The translations under genes and the position numbers were made by a program. Shown here piece after piece: positions 7,026-16,400 of a stretch of DNA of 25,250 nucleotides. The DNA is taken from IMG/VR virus record IMGVR_UViG_3300005468_000057, positions 1-25,250 of that record, one strand, 5' to 3'. This DNA comes from a virus. Each line of letters begins with the position of its first letter. The stretch's first letter is position 1. Below the pieces are notes generated by a model. It saw only the letters and a list, made by a program, of their open reading frames with translations, was not told the origin of the DNA and ran no database searches.

Positions 7026-7860
7026 ATGGGCAGGGGAGCTTGGGTTCGTCGGAAAGAGGGTCGAATCGGGGTGACCCGTATCGGGGTGATTGGGGTTGTC
7101 GGGTAGACTCGGGCTCGGGGCGACTACAGGCTGGGTTGGGTCGTCGGGTGTGCGCAGGACTGAGGTCGGCCGGGTCGGATTTTGGATCGTCGGGAATGGC
7201 TGTGGATAGGCGCGTAATGACTCGTCGACTGAGCGGGGGGTAGGGCTGGACGGCAGGGTGGCGCGCTCACGGGGCGATTGGGATTGTCGGGCTTGTAGGG
7301 GGATCGGTGCGAGTGAGGGTAGTCGCTGAGGGAGAGGAGCGAACCGAGCGCGATGCGGGACTGGTCTGCGATAGGTGTGTCCCGTCGTCGTTGGGGAGGG
7401 ATTGGGCGAGCTGGGTTGGGTCGTCGGGACGAGAGTGGCGAGGGCAGAGTTAGATTGGTCCGGTTTGTCGGCTTGGATCGGGTTAGCTAAACCGGTCAGA
7501 CATGGTTCGTCGGACATGTCGATGATGGGGTGAATCGGTCCAGGGTCACGAGGGCATGTCGGAGGGGATTGGGCTTGCCGGTTGGTACGGGTGGTCGGAT
7601 TGGGCCCGCGTAAGCTAGTGGCACGGTATGTCGGATGGATGGGGGGGTCCGTGGATGACACGGATTGTCGGATAGGGCAGGGCACGGTAGCGATCTTGTA
7701 GCCGGGGGGACATGTCGGTATGGGTTTGTCGCGGTCCGTGAGTGGCACGGTCTGTCGGGTAGGGGACGACCCGTGGCCGGAAGGGCATGTCGGGGAGTAG
7801 GGGCGGCTGTCACGGTCTGACGTGGAACGGTTTGTCAGAGAGCGCGCGCTAGGGGCAGGT
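7026..7860 (+). repeat. G-rich gene-free spacer 2 with GTCGG array
   Basis: About 830 nt with no convincing gene. GTCGG occurs on the + strand at 7048, 7098, 7143, 7165, 7174, 7189, 7286, 7423, 7467, 7509, 7558, 7594, 7630, 7667, 7714, 7754 and 7789, with GTCGT, GTCGA, GTCGC or GTCAG in several of the remaining steps. From 7387 to 7834 the steps are 36, 44, 42, 49, 36, 36, 37, 47, 40, 35 and 45 nt. In the right half the units also share CACGG plus three bases before GTCGG, and two have small hairpins there. The long proline/serine/threonine-rich frame on the minus strand is a by-product of the G-rich strand. The spacer sits inside the tail operon. Confidence 0.85.
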
Positions 7861-7872
7861 GGCCAGCCTAGC
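7848..7872. terminator. Weak hairpin closing spacer 2
   Basis: GCTAGG (7848-7853) and CCTAGC (7867-7872) form a 6-bp stem with a 13-nt loop at the very end of the GTCGG array. No T-run follows. It may separate transcription through the spacer from the downstream start region, but the stem is short. Confidence 0.3.
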
Positions 7873-7878
7873 ACCTAC

Positions 7879-7903
7879 TGTGTCTCGGTGTCAATATAGA
7901 TAG
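7879..7903 (+). promoter_or_regulatory. Leader element shared with 12835-12858
   Basis: TGTGTC, GGTGTCAAT and ATAGATAG occur in order between the spacer and the chaperone gene. Nearly the same string (TATGTC, GGTGTCAAT, TAGAGAG) lies ahead of the gene at 12873. Both lie in leaders that follow non-coding DNA. TATAGA could act as a -10, but no clear -35 is present. A promoter or a conserved leader RNA element is possible. Confidence 0.4.
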
Positions 7904-7937
7904 TTCCAAAGGGAAGAACAGGCAGGGGAAGAACAAA

Positions 7938-8282
7938 ATGGTACAGCAGGTCAAGGGCAGGGATGACTCCAACCCGTTCGACTTCAACCTGGATGCGTTC
8001 AAGTCTGAAGTTGATCTGTCGGAGTTCGTGTTTCACTGGAGCGGCAAGCGCTGGACGATGACGCACGCCCAGGCGCTGGACAGCTGGGGCCTGATCGCGG
8101 CGTCGGCTGGCCGTGAGCTGGACATGATCGCTGGCATGTTTAAGGTGGCCATGGGCGGCGTCCAGTACACCGAGTTCATCCGGGTTCCGCTCCCGCAATA
8201 CAAGTTGTTGGCGTTGTTCGACGCCTACATGGACTACTGCGGCGTGGACCCGGGGGAATTGCAGGCCTCTACCGACTCCTGA
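7938..8282 (+). CDS. Tail assembly chaperone, short form (gpG-like)
   Basis: A 114-residue protein, with AGGGGAAG about 8 nt before the ATG. It lies just upstream of the tape measure gene, where lambda-type phages encode the G/GT chaperones that guide the tail ruler. The sequence (SEVDLSEFVFHWSGKRWTMTHAQALDSW then AGRELDMIAGMFKVAM and FRIPLPQYK-like FIRVPLPQYKLLALFDAYMDYCG) matches the helical N-terminal chaperone domain seen in actinophages. A C-rich/G-rich run at 8249-8256 near its end is the probable slip site that yields the longer product described next. Confidence 0.8.
   Translation: MVQQVKGRDDSNPFDFNLDAFKSEVDLSEFVFHWSGKRWTMTHAQALDSWGLIAASAGRELDMIAGMFKVAMGGVQYTEFIRVPLPQYKLLALFDAYMDYCGVDPGELQASTDS
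8249..8258 (+). other. Probable -1 ribosomal frameshift site
   Basis: The run CCCGGGGGAA lies in the overlap of the two chaperone frames. In the starting frame it reads CCG GGG GAA; after slipping back one base it reads CCC GGG GGA. The P-site codon GGG re-pairs perfectly. The stop of the short frame follows 22 nt later. The exact slip codon is inferred, but a -1 shift somewhere in 8225-8280 is required to join the two conserved halves. Confidence 0.7.
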
Positions 8283-8719
8283 TCGAATACGGAGCCGCGA
8301 TAGAGGCAGACATCCCACGGTATTACCCAGGCAGACGGCTGAAGGACCTGTGGCATCCCGATCCGTGGCAGCGGGTCAGCCATCGCGAGATGATCAACTG
8401 GATCCGGCATTTGCCGCCTGGGTGTGCGATGGACCGGGCCCAGCGAGGCGAGGCAGCCGATTGGTCGCTGGACTCGCACCTGTTGCGAGCCGTGGCCAAC
8501 ACTTTGGTAGCTGCCAACTTCCAACGAGCCAGTAAGAAACCACCCAAGGACGCGATGATTCCGGCTCCCGTCGACCGGTTGACGGCCAGGCTCCGGCGTG
8601 AGCAGGCGGAAGAGCGCAGGCAGCGGCAGGAGGCAGGTGGCGCGCCTGCTGACGACAAGGGTTGGGACGATTTGAACCGAATGTTCGACCAACAGGGAGG
8701 CAGATCAGCAGATGGCTAG
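8252..8719 (+). CDS. Tail assembly chaperone, frameshifted extension (gpT part)
   Basis: This frame is -1 relative to the short form. It is open from the overlap at about 8252 and reads [20 protein letters not shown], then [16 protein letters not shown] and [23 protein letters not shown] before a charged C-terminal tail. There is no suitable independent start before the conserved part, so it is expected to be made as a fusion of about 260 residues by ribosomal slippage. Its last 8 nt overlap the tape measure start. The arrangement, order and size match the conserved G-GT system of long-tailed phages. A GTGGCGCGCC copy at 8637 encodes GGAP here. Confidence 0.85.
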   Translation, partial: GGIAGLYRLLIEYGAAIEADIPRYYPGRRLKDLWHPDPWQRVSHREMINWIRHLPPGCAMDRAQRGEAADWSLDSHLLRAVANTLVAANFQRASKKPPKDAMIPAPVDRLTARLRREQAEERRQRQEAGGAPADDKGWDDLNRMFDQQGGRSADG

Positions 8720-11700
8720 GGTCATTGCAATTAGCCTGCTGGCTACCGACCGAATGTCGCGCACATTCGATCGGGCCTCCGGTTCGGTTAGGCGGTTCGA
8801 AAAGAGCCTGGAGTCGATCGAGAAGGTCGGCAAATTTACGTCGTTGGCTATCGGTGCGGCTAGTGCGGTGGCACTCACCAAGGCGCTGGTTCCGCTAGCG
8901 GCGGCTACTACGGCGTTGCCTAGCGCACTGCTGTCGGTTAAGGCGGCAACGGTCACGCTAAAGGTCGGGCTGTATGGCGTAGGCGACGCCATGAAGCAGG
9001 TGGCCAGCGGCGACGCTAAGAAACTGGACGAAGCCCTAAAGAAGCTGTCGCCCAACGCCAGGGCGTTCGTCAAGGAGACGGCCAGCCTCAATAAGGAATG
9101 GACCAAGGTTCGGCGTCAGGTCCAGGACTCGATGTTTGTGGGGTTGGACAAGCAGCTTCGAGGCGTGGCCAAGAATCTGCTCCCCACGGTTAGTCTGGGC
9201 ATGAAGAGTGTGGCCACCGACATCAACCGCATGGGGGTTGAGGCCGCCAAGGTCATGCAAACCCAGTGGTTCAAGGGTCGTGTAGCCACGGTCTTTAAGA
9301 ATGCTGGTGACGCGACGCACATCTTGACCGGAGCGATCCGGCCGCTGCTGGACGTTGTGACGCGTCTGGCTGAGATCGGTGCACCGTTGGTCAATCAGTT
9401 CTTGCGCTGGGCGGTGGCGGGCCTAAAAACCGCCCAGGTATGGCTCAAGAACGCTGACAACATGGACCGTATGAAGGTCATGGCCAACGATTCGATCGGT
9501 GTCTTTGGTCAGCTGGGCCGAATCGGCAAGAACCTGGTCACCACCCTGGTCAATCTGACCGGGGCCAGCGACTCGTTCCTGGGCTCCAACGGCGACATGT
9601 TGACGGTGCTGGAGCAGCTAACCACCAAGATGGCCAACTGGTCCAAATCGTCCGAGGGCCAGCGGCAGGCGTCCGAGACATTCAAGCTGCTCGGCGACAC
9701 GATGCGGGCAATGCTGCCAATCCTGACCACGCTGGGTGGCATCATCGCCATGGTGGCCAAGGTGCTGACCAATCTGCCGGGACCGGTTCGGCAGGTGGTG
9801 GTACAAACGCTGGCCTGGTCGGTCGTGGTTGGTCTGCTCGGGTCCAAGCTTAAGATGTTGTCGATGGCCGGTGGCGGGCTGAAGATCCTGGCCGGTGGGT
9901 TCAAGGGCGTTTGGGCGTCCATGAAGTTCATGGTCGCCGCTCCTGGTCAGATCCGGATGTTTATCGGCGGGTTCCGCAACGTTAACTCGGCCATGTATTC
10001 GGGGGCCAGTCGCGCCACCACGTTCGGTGCCAGCGTCCGGCTGCTGGGCATGAAAATTAAAGAGCTGGCGCTATCGGGCGTGGGTGCGGTCAGGAATGCT
10101 TTGCTGCTGTCCAAGGCCTGGGCAGCGGCGCGTATTGAGGCACTGAAGACCGCCGCCGCTACGGCCAAGCAGAAAGCGGCGGCGGCTGGCAACTGGCTGA
10201 TGAGCCAGGTGGCGGCGCTGAAATCGCTAGTGGTGGCGCAGGCCCAGGCGGCTCGGGCCGCGATCGCCAGTGCGGTGGCCTCGGCCAGGCAGAAGGTAGC
10301 GGTTATCGCTACGGCGGTCGCGCAGAAGGCTGCAGCCGTGGGGGCCAGGCTGTGGGCGGCGGCACAATGGGTGCTAAACGCAGCTCTATCGGCCAACCCT
10401 ATTGGCCTGGTGGTCATTGCGATCGTGGCGCTGGTGGCCGGTATCGTGCTGGCCTATAACAAGTTCAGCTGGTTCCGAGCGGCGGTGAACGCTATCTGGA
10501 ACTGGTTGAAGAGCGCGGTCGTGACTACGATCAACTTCATCCGGGACCATTGGCAGCTAATCGTAGCGATCCTGCTGGGACCGCTAGGCATCGCATTCGC
10601 CGTGGTAACGCGTTACTGGACCCAGATCAAGAACTTCATCATGGGCGCAGTAAACGCGGTGATCAACTTTATCCGGGATCACTGGAAGCTGATCGTCACC
10701 ATCATCGGCGGGCCACTTGGTGCCGTGGTCGTACTGATCATCTCCAACTGGAACCGGATCAAATCGGCCATCTCGGCCGCGATGAACTTTATCACCGGTT
10801 TCTTGCGGACCTCGTGGAACACGGCCAAGGCCGTGGTCAGCTCGGTGATGAACGCCATCTGGTCGGTGGTGAATAACGCCTGGAACCGGGTTAAATCCAC
10901 CACGTCTAACGTGATGAACGGTGTCCGGTCGGTAATCTCTTCCGTACTCGGCCACATCAAGAGCGCGTTCAGTGGGGCGGTCAGCTCGATCGCCACGATC
11001 TGGTCCCGACTGCAGGAAGCGGCACGCAAGCCGGTTAACTTCGTGATCGGCATCTACAACAACGGCATCCGGCCGCTGGTACGTAACCTGTCCAAGATGG
11101 TGGGTCATGAGGTCGACCCGGGTGGCGTCAAGACGTTTGCCAAGGGCGGCATCATGCCGGGGTATGCGCCCGGTAAGGACAGCCTGCTGGCAGCGGTCAG
11201 TCCAGGCGAGTCCATTTTCCGGCCAGAGTTCACTCGGGCTGTTGGTCCGGGTTGGGTCACCCAAGCCAACGCGTTGGCCAGGCGCGGTGGCCCGTCCGCT
11301 GTCCGGGATTGGCTGGTCGGTGGCGGGAAGCTGGGCGGCGAGGGCATCGGGTTCGCCAATGGCGGCGTAGTCCGGGGCTTTGCTGGACACTTCGATATCG
11401 GCGGTGTGGTCGGCGGCCTGATGAAGGGTCTCAAGAACTTCTCCATCCTGGATCCGCTGAAGGCATTCCGTAGCGCACTGGATAAGATTACCGGCGGCAA
11501 GGTTCCTGGCGCGGGTATGATCCGGGACCAGGTGGCGGGCCTGCCCAAGTGGATCAACGACAAGGTCTGGGGCTGGATCAAGTCCAAGATTTCGTCGTTC
11601 GGCATCATCGGCGGCAAGGGCTATGCCAACGCACTGAACTGGGCTAAGAGCCAGTCCGGCAAGCCTTACGTCTGGGGCGGCGTCGGTCCGGGCGGCTACG

Positions 11701-12215
11701 ACTGCTCTGGTTTCATGTCAGCGATCACCAACGTGATCCATGGCAAGAGCCCCTACAGCCGACTGTTTTCTACGCACAGCTTCACCGGTGGCAGGTCCGG
11801 TCCGTCCGGGTTCCTTCGCAACGCGATCTCGCCGTTCCAGGTGGGAGTCACCAACGCTGGTGTTGGCCACATGGCTGGAACGTTGAACGGCGTTAATGTC
11901 GAATCCAACGGATCTCAGGGTGTGCACTACGGGTCTGGTGCCCGAGGCGCTAAAGACGGTCTGTTCTCGATGCGTTATGGTCTGCACGCCGACACTGGGT
12001 CGCTCACCTTGGCACGGGGTTGGAACCCAGTGTTCAATGGAACCGGAGGGACTGAATACTTGGCCACGCCTGAGATGGCAGGTGGTGGCAGCACCTACAA
12101 TATCAATGTCGTGGTCGATCCCGCATCTGGGGCGCACCCGGCCGATGTTGGTGAGGCCATCGTCAAGCGTATCAAGGACTACGAGCGGGCACGCGGCAAG
12201 AGCTGGAGGAGCTAG
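8712..12215 (+). CDS. Tape measure protein with NlpC/P60-like hydrolase domain
   Basis: A 1167-residue protein, the longest gene here, whose length would set tail length. The N-terminal half is Ala- and helix-rich; hydrophobic segments occur near residues 555-585 ([20 protein letters not shown]) and in a tandem repeat of about 44 residues starting NFIRDHW near 608 and 651. Near the C-terminus [19 protein letters not shown] places a nucleophile at Cys998, with His1053 in VGHMAG, the layout of NlpC/P60 peptidoglycan peptidases. The domain likely helps penetrate the cell wall during DNA entry. The start ATG is preceded by GGAGG and overlaps the chaperone stop. Confidence 0.95.
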   Translation: MARVIAISLLATDRMSRTFDRASGSVRRFEKSLESIEKVGKFTSLAIGAASAVALTKALVPLAAATTALPSALLSVKAATVTLKVGLYGVGDAMKQVASGDAKKLDEALKKLSPNARAFVKETASLNKEWTKVRRQVQDSMFVGLDKQLRGVAKNLLPTVSLGMKSVATDINRMGVEAAKVMQTQWFKGRVATVFKNAGDATHILTGAIRPLLDVVTRLAEIGAPLVNQFLRWAVAGLKTAQVWLKNADNMDRMKVMANDSIGVFGQLGRIGKNLVTTLVNLTGASDSFLGSNGDMLTVLEQLTTKMANWSKSSEGQRQASETFKLLGDTMRAMLPILTTLGGIIAMVAKVLTNLPGPVRQVVVQTLAWSVVVGLLGSKLKMLSMAGGGLKILAGGFKGVWASMKFMVAAPGQIRMFIGGFRNVNSAMYSGASRATTFGASVRLLGMKIKELALSGVGAVRNALLLSKAWAAARIEALKTAAATAKQKAAAAGNWLMSQVAALKSLVVAQAQAARAAIASAVASARQKVAVIATAVAQKAAAVGARLWAAAQWVLNAALSANPIGLVVIAIVALVAGIVLAYNKFSWFRAAVNAIWNWLKSAVVTTINFIRDHWQLIVAILLGPLGIAFAVVTRYWTQIKNFIMGAVNAVINFIRDHWKLIVTIIGGPLGAVVVLIISNWNRIKSAISAAMNFITGFLRTSWNTAKAVVSSVMNAIWSVVNNAWNRVKSTTSNVMNGVRSVISSVLGHIKSAFSGAVSSIATIWSRLQEAARKPVNFVIGIYNNGIRPLVRNLSKMVGHEVDPGGVKTFAKGGIMPGYAPGKDSLLAAVSPGESIFRPEFTRAVGPGWVTQANALARRGGPSAVRDWLVGGGKLGGEGIGFANGGVVRGFAGHFDIGGVVGGLMKGLKNFSILDPLKAFRSALDKITGGKVPGAGMIRDQVAGLPKWINDKVWGWIKSKISSFGIIGGKGYANALNWAKSQSGKPYVWGGVGPGGYDCSGFMSAITNVIHGKSPYSRLFSTHSFTGGRSGPSGFLRNAISPFQVGVTNAGVGHMAGTLNGVNVESNGSQGVHYGSGARGAKDGLFSMRYGLHADTGSLTLARGWNPVFNGTGGTEYLATPEMAGGGSTYNINVVVDPASGAHPADVGEAIVKRIKDYERARGKSWRS

Positions 12216-12725
12216 ATGACTGTCGATGTCCTGCGCTGGTCCTGTCTAACCAGTGTGGCCAAATATCGGGACGGCTGGAATCGTCCCTATGACGTTCTGA
12301 CCATCCCCGGGAACCTGTTGATGTATGGCGGGGCGTCGTTGATTTGGCAATGCCTGATCGGCAACGGCACCAGCACAGCAGGGCAGGCGCTGACCTACGC
12401 CAATGCGTCCAATGCCTATCTTGGGGTGGGCGATAGCGCTACCGCAGCGGCAGCCAGCCAATCCGACTTGCAAGCGGCCACCAACAAGCTACGTCGAGGC
12501 ATGAACGCTACCTTCCCAGCGCACACCGATGGGTTGGCCAGTGGTAACGCGTCGATCCAGTTCCAGGCCACCTACGGGTCGGCCGACGCCAACTTCGCCT
12601 GGGCGGAGTGGGGTCTGTTCACCGCCAGCAGTGGTGGCCGGATGCTTAACCGCAAGGTGGAGGCCTTGGGGACCAAGAGTGCGGGCAACGTCTGGGTACT
12701 GACCGTTACGCTTAGTTTGGCATAA
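12216..12725 (+). CDS. Minor tail protein of conserved actinophage type
   Basis: A 169-residue protein starting one base after the tape measure stop, within TAGATG. YLGVGDSATAAAASQSDL, ATNKLRRGMNATFP, FAWAEWGLFTASSGGRML and NRKVEALGTKSAGNVWVLTVTLSL are phrases found again and again in small tail-tip or fibre proteins of actinophages and other siphophages. It is beta-rich with no membrane segment or catalytic motif, and probably forms part of the distal tail or fibre base. The stop is followed by an unusual 147-nt non-coding gap with palindromes. Confidence 0.7.
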   Translation: MTVDVLRWSCLTSVAKYRDGWNRPYDVLTIPGNLLMYGGASLIWQCLIGNGTSTAGQALTYANASNAYLGVGDSATAAAASQSDLQAATNKLRRGMNATFPAHTDGLASGNASIQFQATYGSADANFAWAEWGLFTASSGGRMLNRKVEALGTKSAGNVWVLTVTLSLA

Positions 12726-12731
12726 CAGAAG

Positions 12732-12781
12732 CGGTGGCGCGCCACCCTCTTCCGCCGTGGTCAACAGACGGCGCGCCACCG
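12732..12781. terminator. Paired GGTGGCGCGCC palindromes forming a hairpin
   Basis: CGGTGGCGCGCC (12732-12743) and GGCGCGCCACCG (12770-12781) are exact inverted copies, a 12-bp stem with a 26-nt loop. The left copy is itself a perfect 14-bp palindrome, GGTGGCGCGCCACC (12733-12746). It directly follows the gene ending at 12725. No T-run follows. It may be a terminator, a processing site or a protein-binding site. A third copy lies at 12861-12870. Confidence 0.6.
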
Positions 12782-12872
12782 ATTCCGGCTCAACGGAACA
12801 AACCCTGCCGCTACGGGCCTAGTCTATCGGGACGTATGTCCTGGTGTCAATTAGAGAGGAGGCGCGCCACCT
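12782..12872 (+). promoter_or_regulatory. Leader of the 12873 gene with shared GGTGTCAAT element
   Basis: The leader contains TATGTC then GGTGTCAAT and TAGAGAG (12835-12858), the element also seen at 7879-7903. The ribosome site AGAGGAGG (about 12855-12862) runs directly into GGCGCGCCAC (12861-12870), with GTG at 12873. A new transcript may start here, since the gap follows a strong hairpin. No clear -35/-10 pair can be defined. Confidence 0.4.
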
Positions 12873-13400
12873 GTGGCCACCGCCACCATCTTGCTGCCGA
12901 TCACGGCGGCCATTACCGGCGACGGGACCAGCGGCAACGAAGGTCCGGCGCTCATGCGGGTCAAATCGTCGGCCTCTGCCCCGTCACCGCATTTCCTTCA
13001 GGCCTCGTTCGACGCCAGCACGATTGAGCGCATTATGTGGTCTTTCCGCATGCCAGCTGATTATAATAACACACCGGTGCTTAAGGTTCAGTTCAAGATG
13101 ACCTCGGCCACCACCGGCAACGTGGTCATCGGCGGGCGGGTGGCAGCCTATACCGCCGGTGTGGACTCGACCGACGCCGATGCCAAGGCGTTTGCCGCCG
13201 TGAATACTGCGACGGTAGCTGTCCCGGCCACCACAGCCGGAAAGATTGGCGAGGGTAGCATCTCGCTGACCACCAACGATTCAGTTGCGGCGAACGACTG
13301 GGTAGTCATTTACTTGTCCAGGGAGGCGAGCAACGGATCCGACACCGCCACCGGCGATTGTGAGGTTGTTGCAGTGTCGCTGGAGTACCAGACCAACTAA
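12873..13400 (+). CDS. Tail-associated beta-sandwich protein
   Basis: A 175-residue protein from a GTG start; GGAGG lies about 10 nt upstream. PSPHFLQASFDASTIERIMWSFRMPADYNNTPVLKVQFKM, SATTGNVVIGGRVAAYT, ANDWVVIYLSREASNGSDTATGDCEVVAVSLEY are recurrent phrases of an actinophage structural family, strongly beta-stranded. It probably forms part of the tail tip or a fibre head. The ribosome site and start flank a copy of the GGCGCGCCAC word, unusual for initiation regions in this window. The exact role is not known. Confidence 0.7.
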   Translation: MATATILLPITAAITGDGTSGNEGPALMRVKSSASAPSPHFLQASFDASTIERIMWSFRMPADYNNTPVLKVQFKMTSATTGNVVIGGRVAAYTAGVDSTDADAKAFAAVNTATVAVPATTAGKIGEGSISLTTNDSVAANDWVVIYLSREASNGSDTATGDCEVVAVSLEYQTN

Positions 13401-13417
13401 CGAGTTGAGGGGGAGCG

Positions 13418-16400
13418 GTGGCGCGAGTATTTGGCGCAAGCGACTCGCTGCGCTGCGCCATCGGCGCGTTGTGGACGCGTACGCTGGGCAACACCACATA
13501 CGCCGTGGTGATGAACGTGTTCACCGACAGCGTGTGGCGAACCCCCATCGCGTTGCACAGTTCGGGCGGTACGGCGGCCGGTTACATCCAACTAAACCCG
13601 AGCAACAAGGTAGTGTTTGGTCATGCGTCGGGATCTGCGGCCAGCACGTTCACCGTAACCGGCGCTGATGGTTGGGTTCTGATCGCTTGTAGCAAGGCCA
13701 GCGGCACAGCCACCCCGCGCATGCACAAATACGTGTTCAGCACGGGGGCATGGACCCATCAGGACGGTGATGCGTCCATCTCCGATGGCGCCTCGGCCGG
13801 TGCGGGTGGAACTGTTAGGTTTGGCGATTGGCAGGGTGGGGACCGGCTGCAGGGCCGGATTCACGTTGCTGGTGTTTTTGGCGGAGTGCTGGCCGACGCC
13901 CAGGTGGAGAACCTGGCGGCCGGTTTGTCGCCCTGGATCGGCTATGCTGCGATGTCGGTCTGGCCGTTCGACCAGCAGGATCAGGCTACCCAGAAAGTCC
14001 GCGACCTGTGCGGTACCTCGCACGAGGCCACCCGGTCCGGCACTTCGGTTTCGAATCTGTCCGATTGGGGCTGGACCTACGGTGGGTCGCCTATTGCCGT
14101 CACCTCGACGGCGGTATCCACCGATAAACCGGTAACTGACTCCGGCACGCTGTCCGACAGCTCTGCGCTGACCGTGGCGACCGTGTTGGATGTGTCCGAT
14201 AGTGGCACGACCAGCGAGCACGCGTCGGTGGCTACCACCCAGGCCGGGCCACGGCTTCCCTCGCTATTCATCGAAGCCGGGTTTGGTGGAGACAGTGCCG
14301 ATACCTCCACTTATATGCATCTGGATGACCCGACACGGGGGGTCCTGGACACTGCCACGTTGGCGCCAGATTTCATCTGGAGCGACATCACCCAGTACGT
14401 TAGCTCAGGTTCGCTCAGGCGCGGAAGCAACCGAGCAGACGGCCCCATTCTTAAATACGAGACTGGCACCTGCTCGCTGACTCTGCGCAACGAAGACCGC
14501 AGGTTCGATCCGACCAATCTGGAAGGGCCGTACGTCAGTTACACGGTGGCTTCCGGTAGTAACACGGTAGTAAACTCTAACACCGGGTTCGAGAACAACA
14601 CGACCGCTGGTTGGACGGCGGCAGGTGGCGCGCTGACCGCCGATACAGCCCAGTTCCATTCGGGGTCGTACTCGGGGAAGCTGGTGCCAGACGGGGTGAC
14701 GTTCCGTCCGACGATCACCACCGATCAATACTCGGTTGACGCGGACCAGTGGTACCGAATCAGCATCTGGGCGCGTTGCGCTGCCACCTGGGGCATTCAC
14801 CTCTGCATATACGGGTACGACGCCGACACTGATCAAGTGATGATCAGCACCTCCGGCACGACTACGCTGGCGGCGGGCGTATGGACCAACGTGATCTATA
14901 CCGCTAAGATGCCGTCTGACGCGGTTACCGGATCGGCGCAGGTGGTGATGGAGGGCACCCCGGCCGGTGCGACCATCCTGTGGACAGACGATGCCGAGTT
15001 CTCGTTGATGCCAGAGGCGCCCGGTACCCAAGTTCGGCCGATGACGGCCATTCGGGTACGGGCTGGCTGGGCGGAACCCGATCCCGGTATCGCCGTTCAG
15101 GATGTGGGCACCCTGCCCAGCGATGACAGCTCGCTGATCTACTACCTGGGCAGCCCAGGCGTAGCAATGAACGCCAATCCGTCGTTCGACACGAACACCA
15201 CCGGCTGGACCGGGCTCAACGCCAGCATCAGCCGGGACACCGGGACGGTCTATCCGGAGCAGGTGGCCAGCCTAAAGATCACGCCGAACGGATCGTCGGC
15301 CAGCGGTGGCGCGGTTACCGACCACACGGCGGTGGGAACGGTGGCGCCGGGTCACACCTATCGAGCCTATATCTGGGCATATTCCCCCGCCGGATGGTCT
15401 GATCTGCGCACCGCCGTGTCCTGGTACGACAGTTCCGACTCGCTAATCCAGACCGATACCGGAACCCAGGTAACGGTGGCTGCTGCCACCTGGACGCAGC
15501 TGTCAGACGACTATGTGGCTCCGCCCAACGCGTCACGAATCCGTCTTCAGGCCTACCACGGTGGCACGCCTGCGGGCACCGACGTTTGGTACATCTGGAA
15601 CGCGACGGTGGCGCTGGTTGATTCTCCTGTGTTTCTGCCGATCGTGCTGGACGATTGGGTTGCGCACTATGACAACTCGAACAGCCGGTACGACACCGTT
15701 CCTCGACGGGTTACGGGGGTGACCAGCCTGGGTAATGGTTATTACCAGATTGCGCTTAGTCAGCCGTTGTCCCAGACGGCAGCGGCCGGGGACTATCTGC
15801 GCGGCATCGATCTGGTCTACGATCTGTTTCTGGGATTCGCCGATAATTGGGACATCAACTGGGATGGGCCCAACTGGAGCGAGGTCCAGGTAAACGCTAG
15901 TGACCAGTTCAAAGTGCTGAATAACGTAGGTATGGCCGAGGTAGGAGCGATTGGGAACGGCGATACGGTTAGCGACCGGCTTAACCGTATTCTGGACACA
16001 CTGGGCTGGTCGCAAGTCAGCCGGGCGATCAACGACACCGATACCACGGTGCTGCAGGACACCACCTACGGCACTGACGCGCTAAGTGAGCTCCAACTGG
16101 CCGCAGACTCTGGTCTGGGCGAGTTGTACATCGATGGTGCTGGTCGGATCTTTTACCGGGGGTTGGGATCGTCGTTGATCGAGGCGCGTAGCGCGCACAG
16201 CCAAGCAACTTTTGGCGATGGTGGCGGAGACGAGCTGCCCTATACCAACGTAGAAATCAGCTACGACGACGCCCAATTGGTCAATGATGCTACTATCAGC
16301 AGGGCCAACGGGACTCCACAGAACGCGTTTGACTCTAGCAGCATCCAGCGTTATTTGCGCCACACGTTTGAGCGGACCGACCTGCAGATGCAAAGCGACA

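Noticed and set aside
7026-7860. CRISPR or ordinary tandem repeat array
   Set aside because: The repeated core is only about 5-10 nt, spacers vary from 35 to 49 nt, and there is no longer conserved repeat, so neither CRISPR nor simple tandem duplication fits.
6912-7874. A 320-residue proline/serine/threonine-rich open frame on the minus strand
   Set aside because: It lies antisense to a structural gene and to the G-rich spacer. Its composition is what a G-rich + strand gives when read in reverse (Pro, Thr, Ser, Arg), there is no domain pattern, and there is no proper ribosome site.
12734-13027. Open frame starting in the palindromic gap after the tail gene
   Set aside because: Its start lies within the palindrome without a ribosome site, and it overlaps a well-supported tail gene in another frame.
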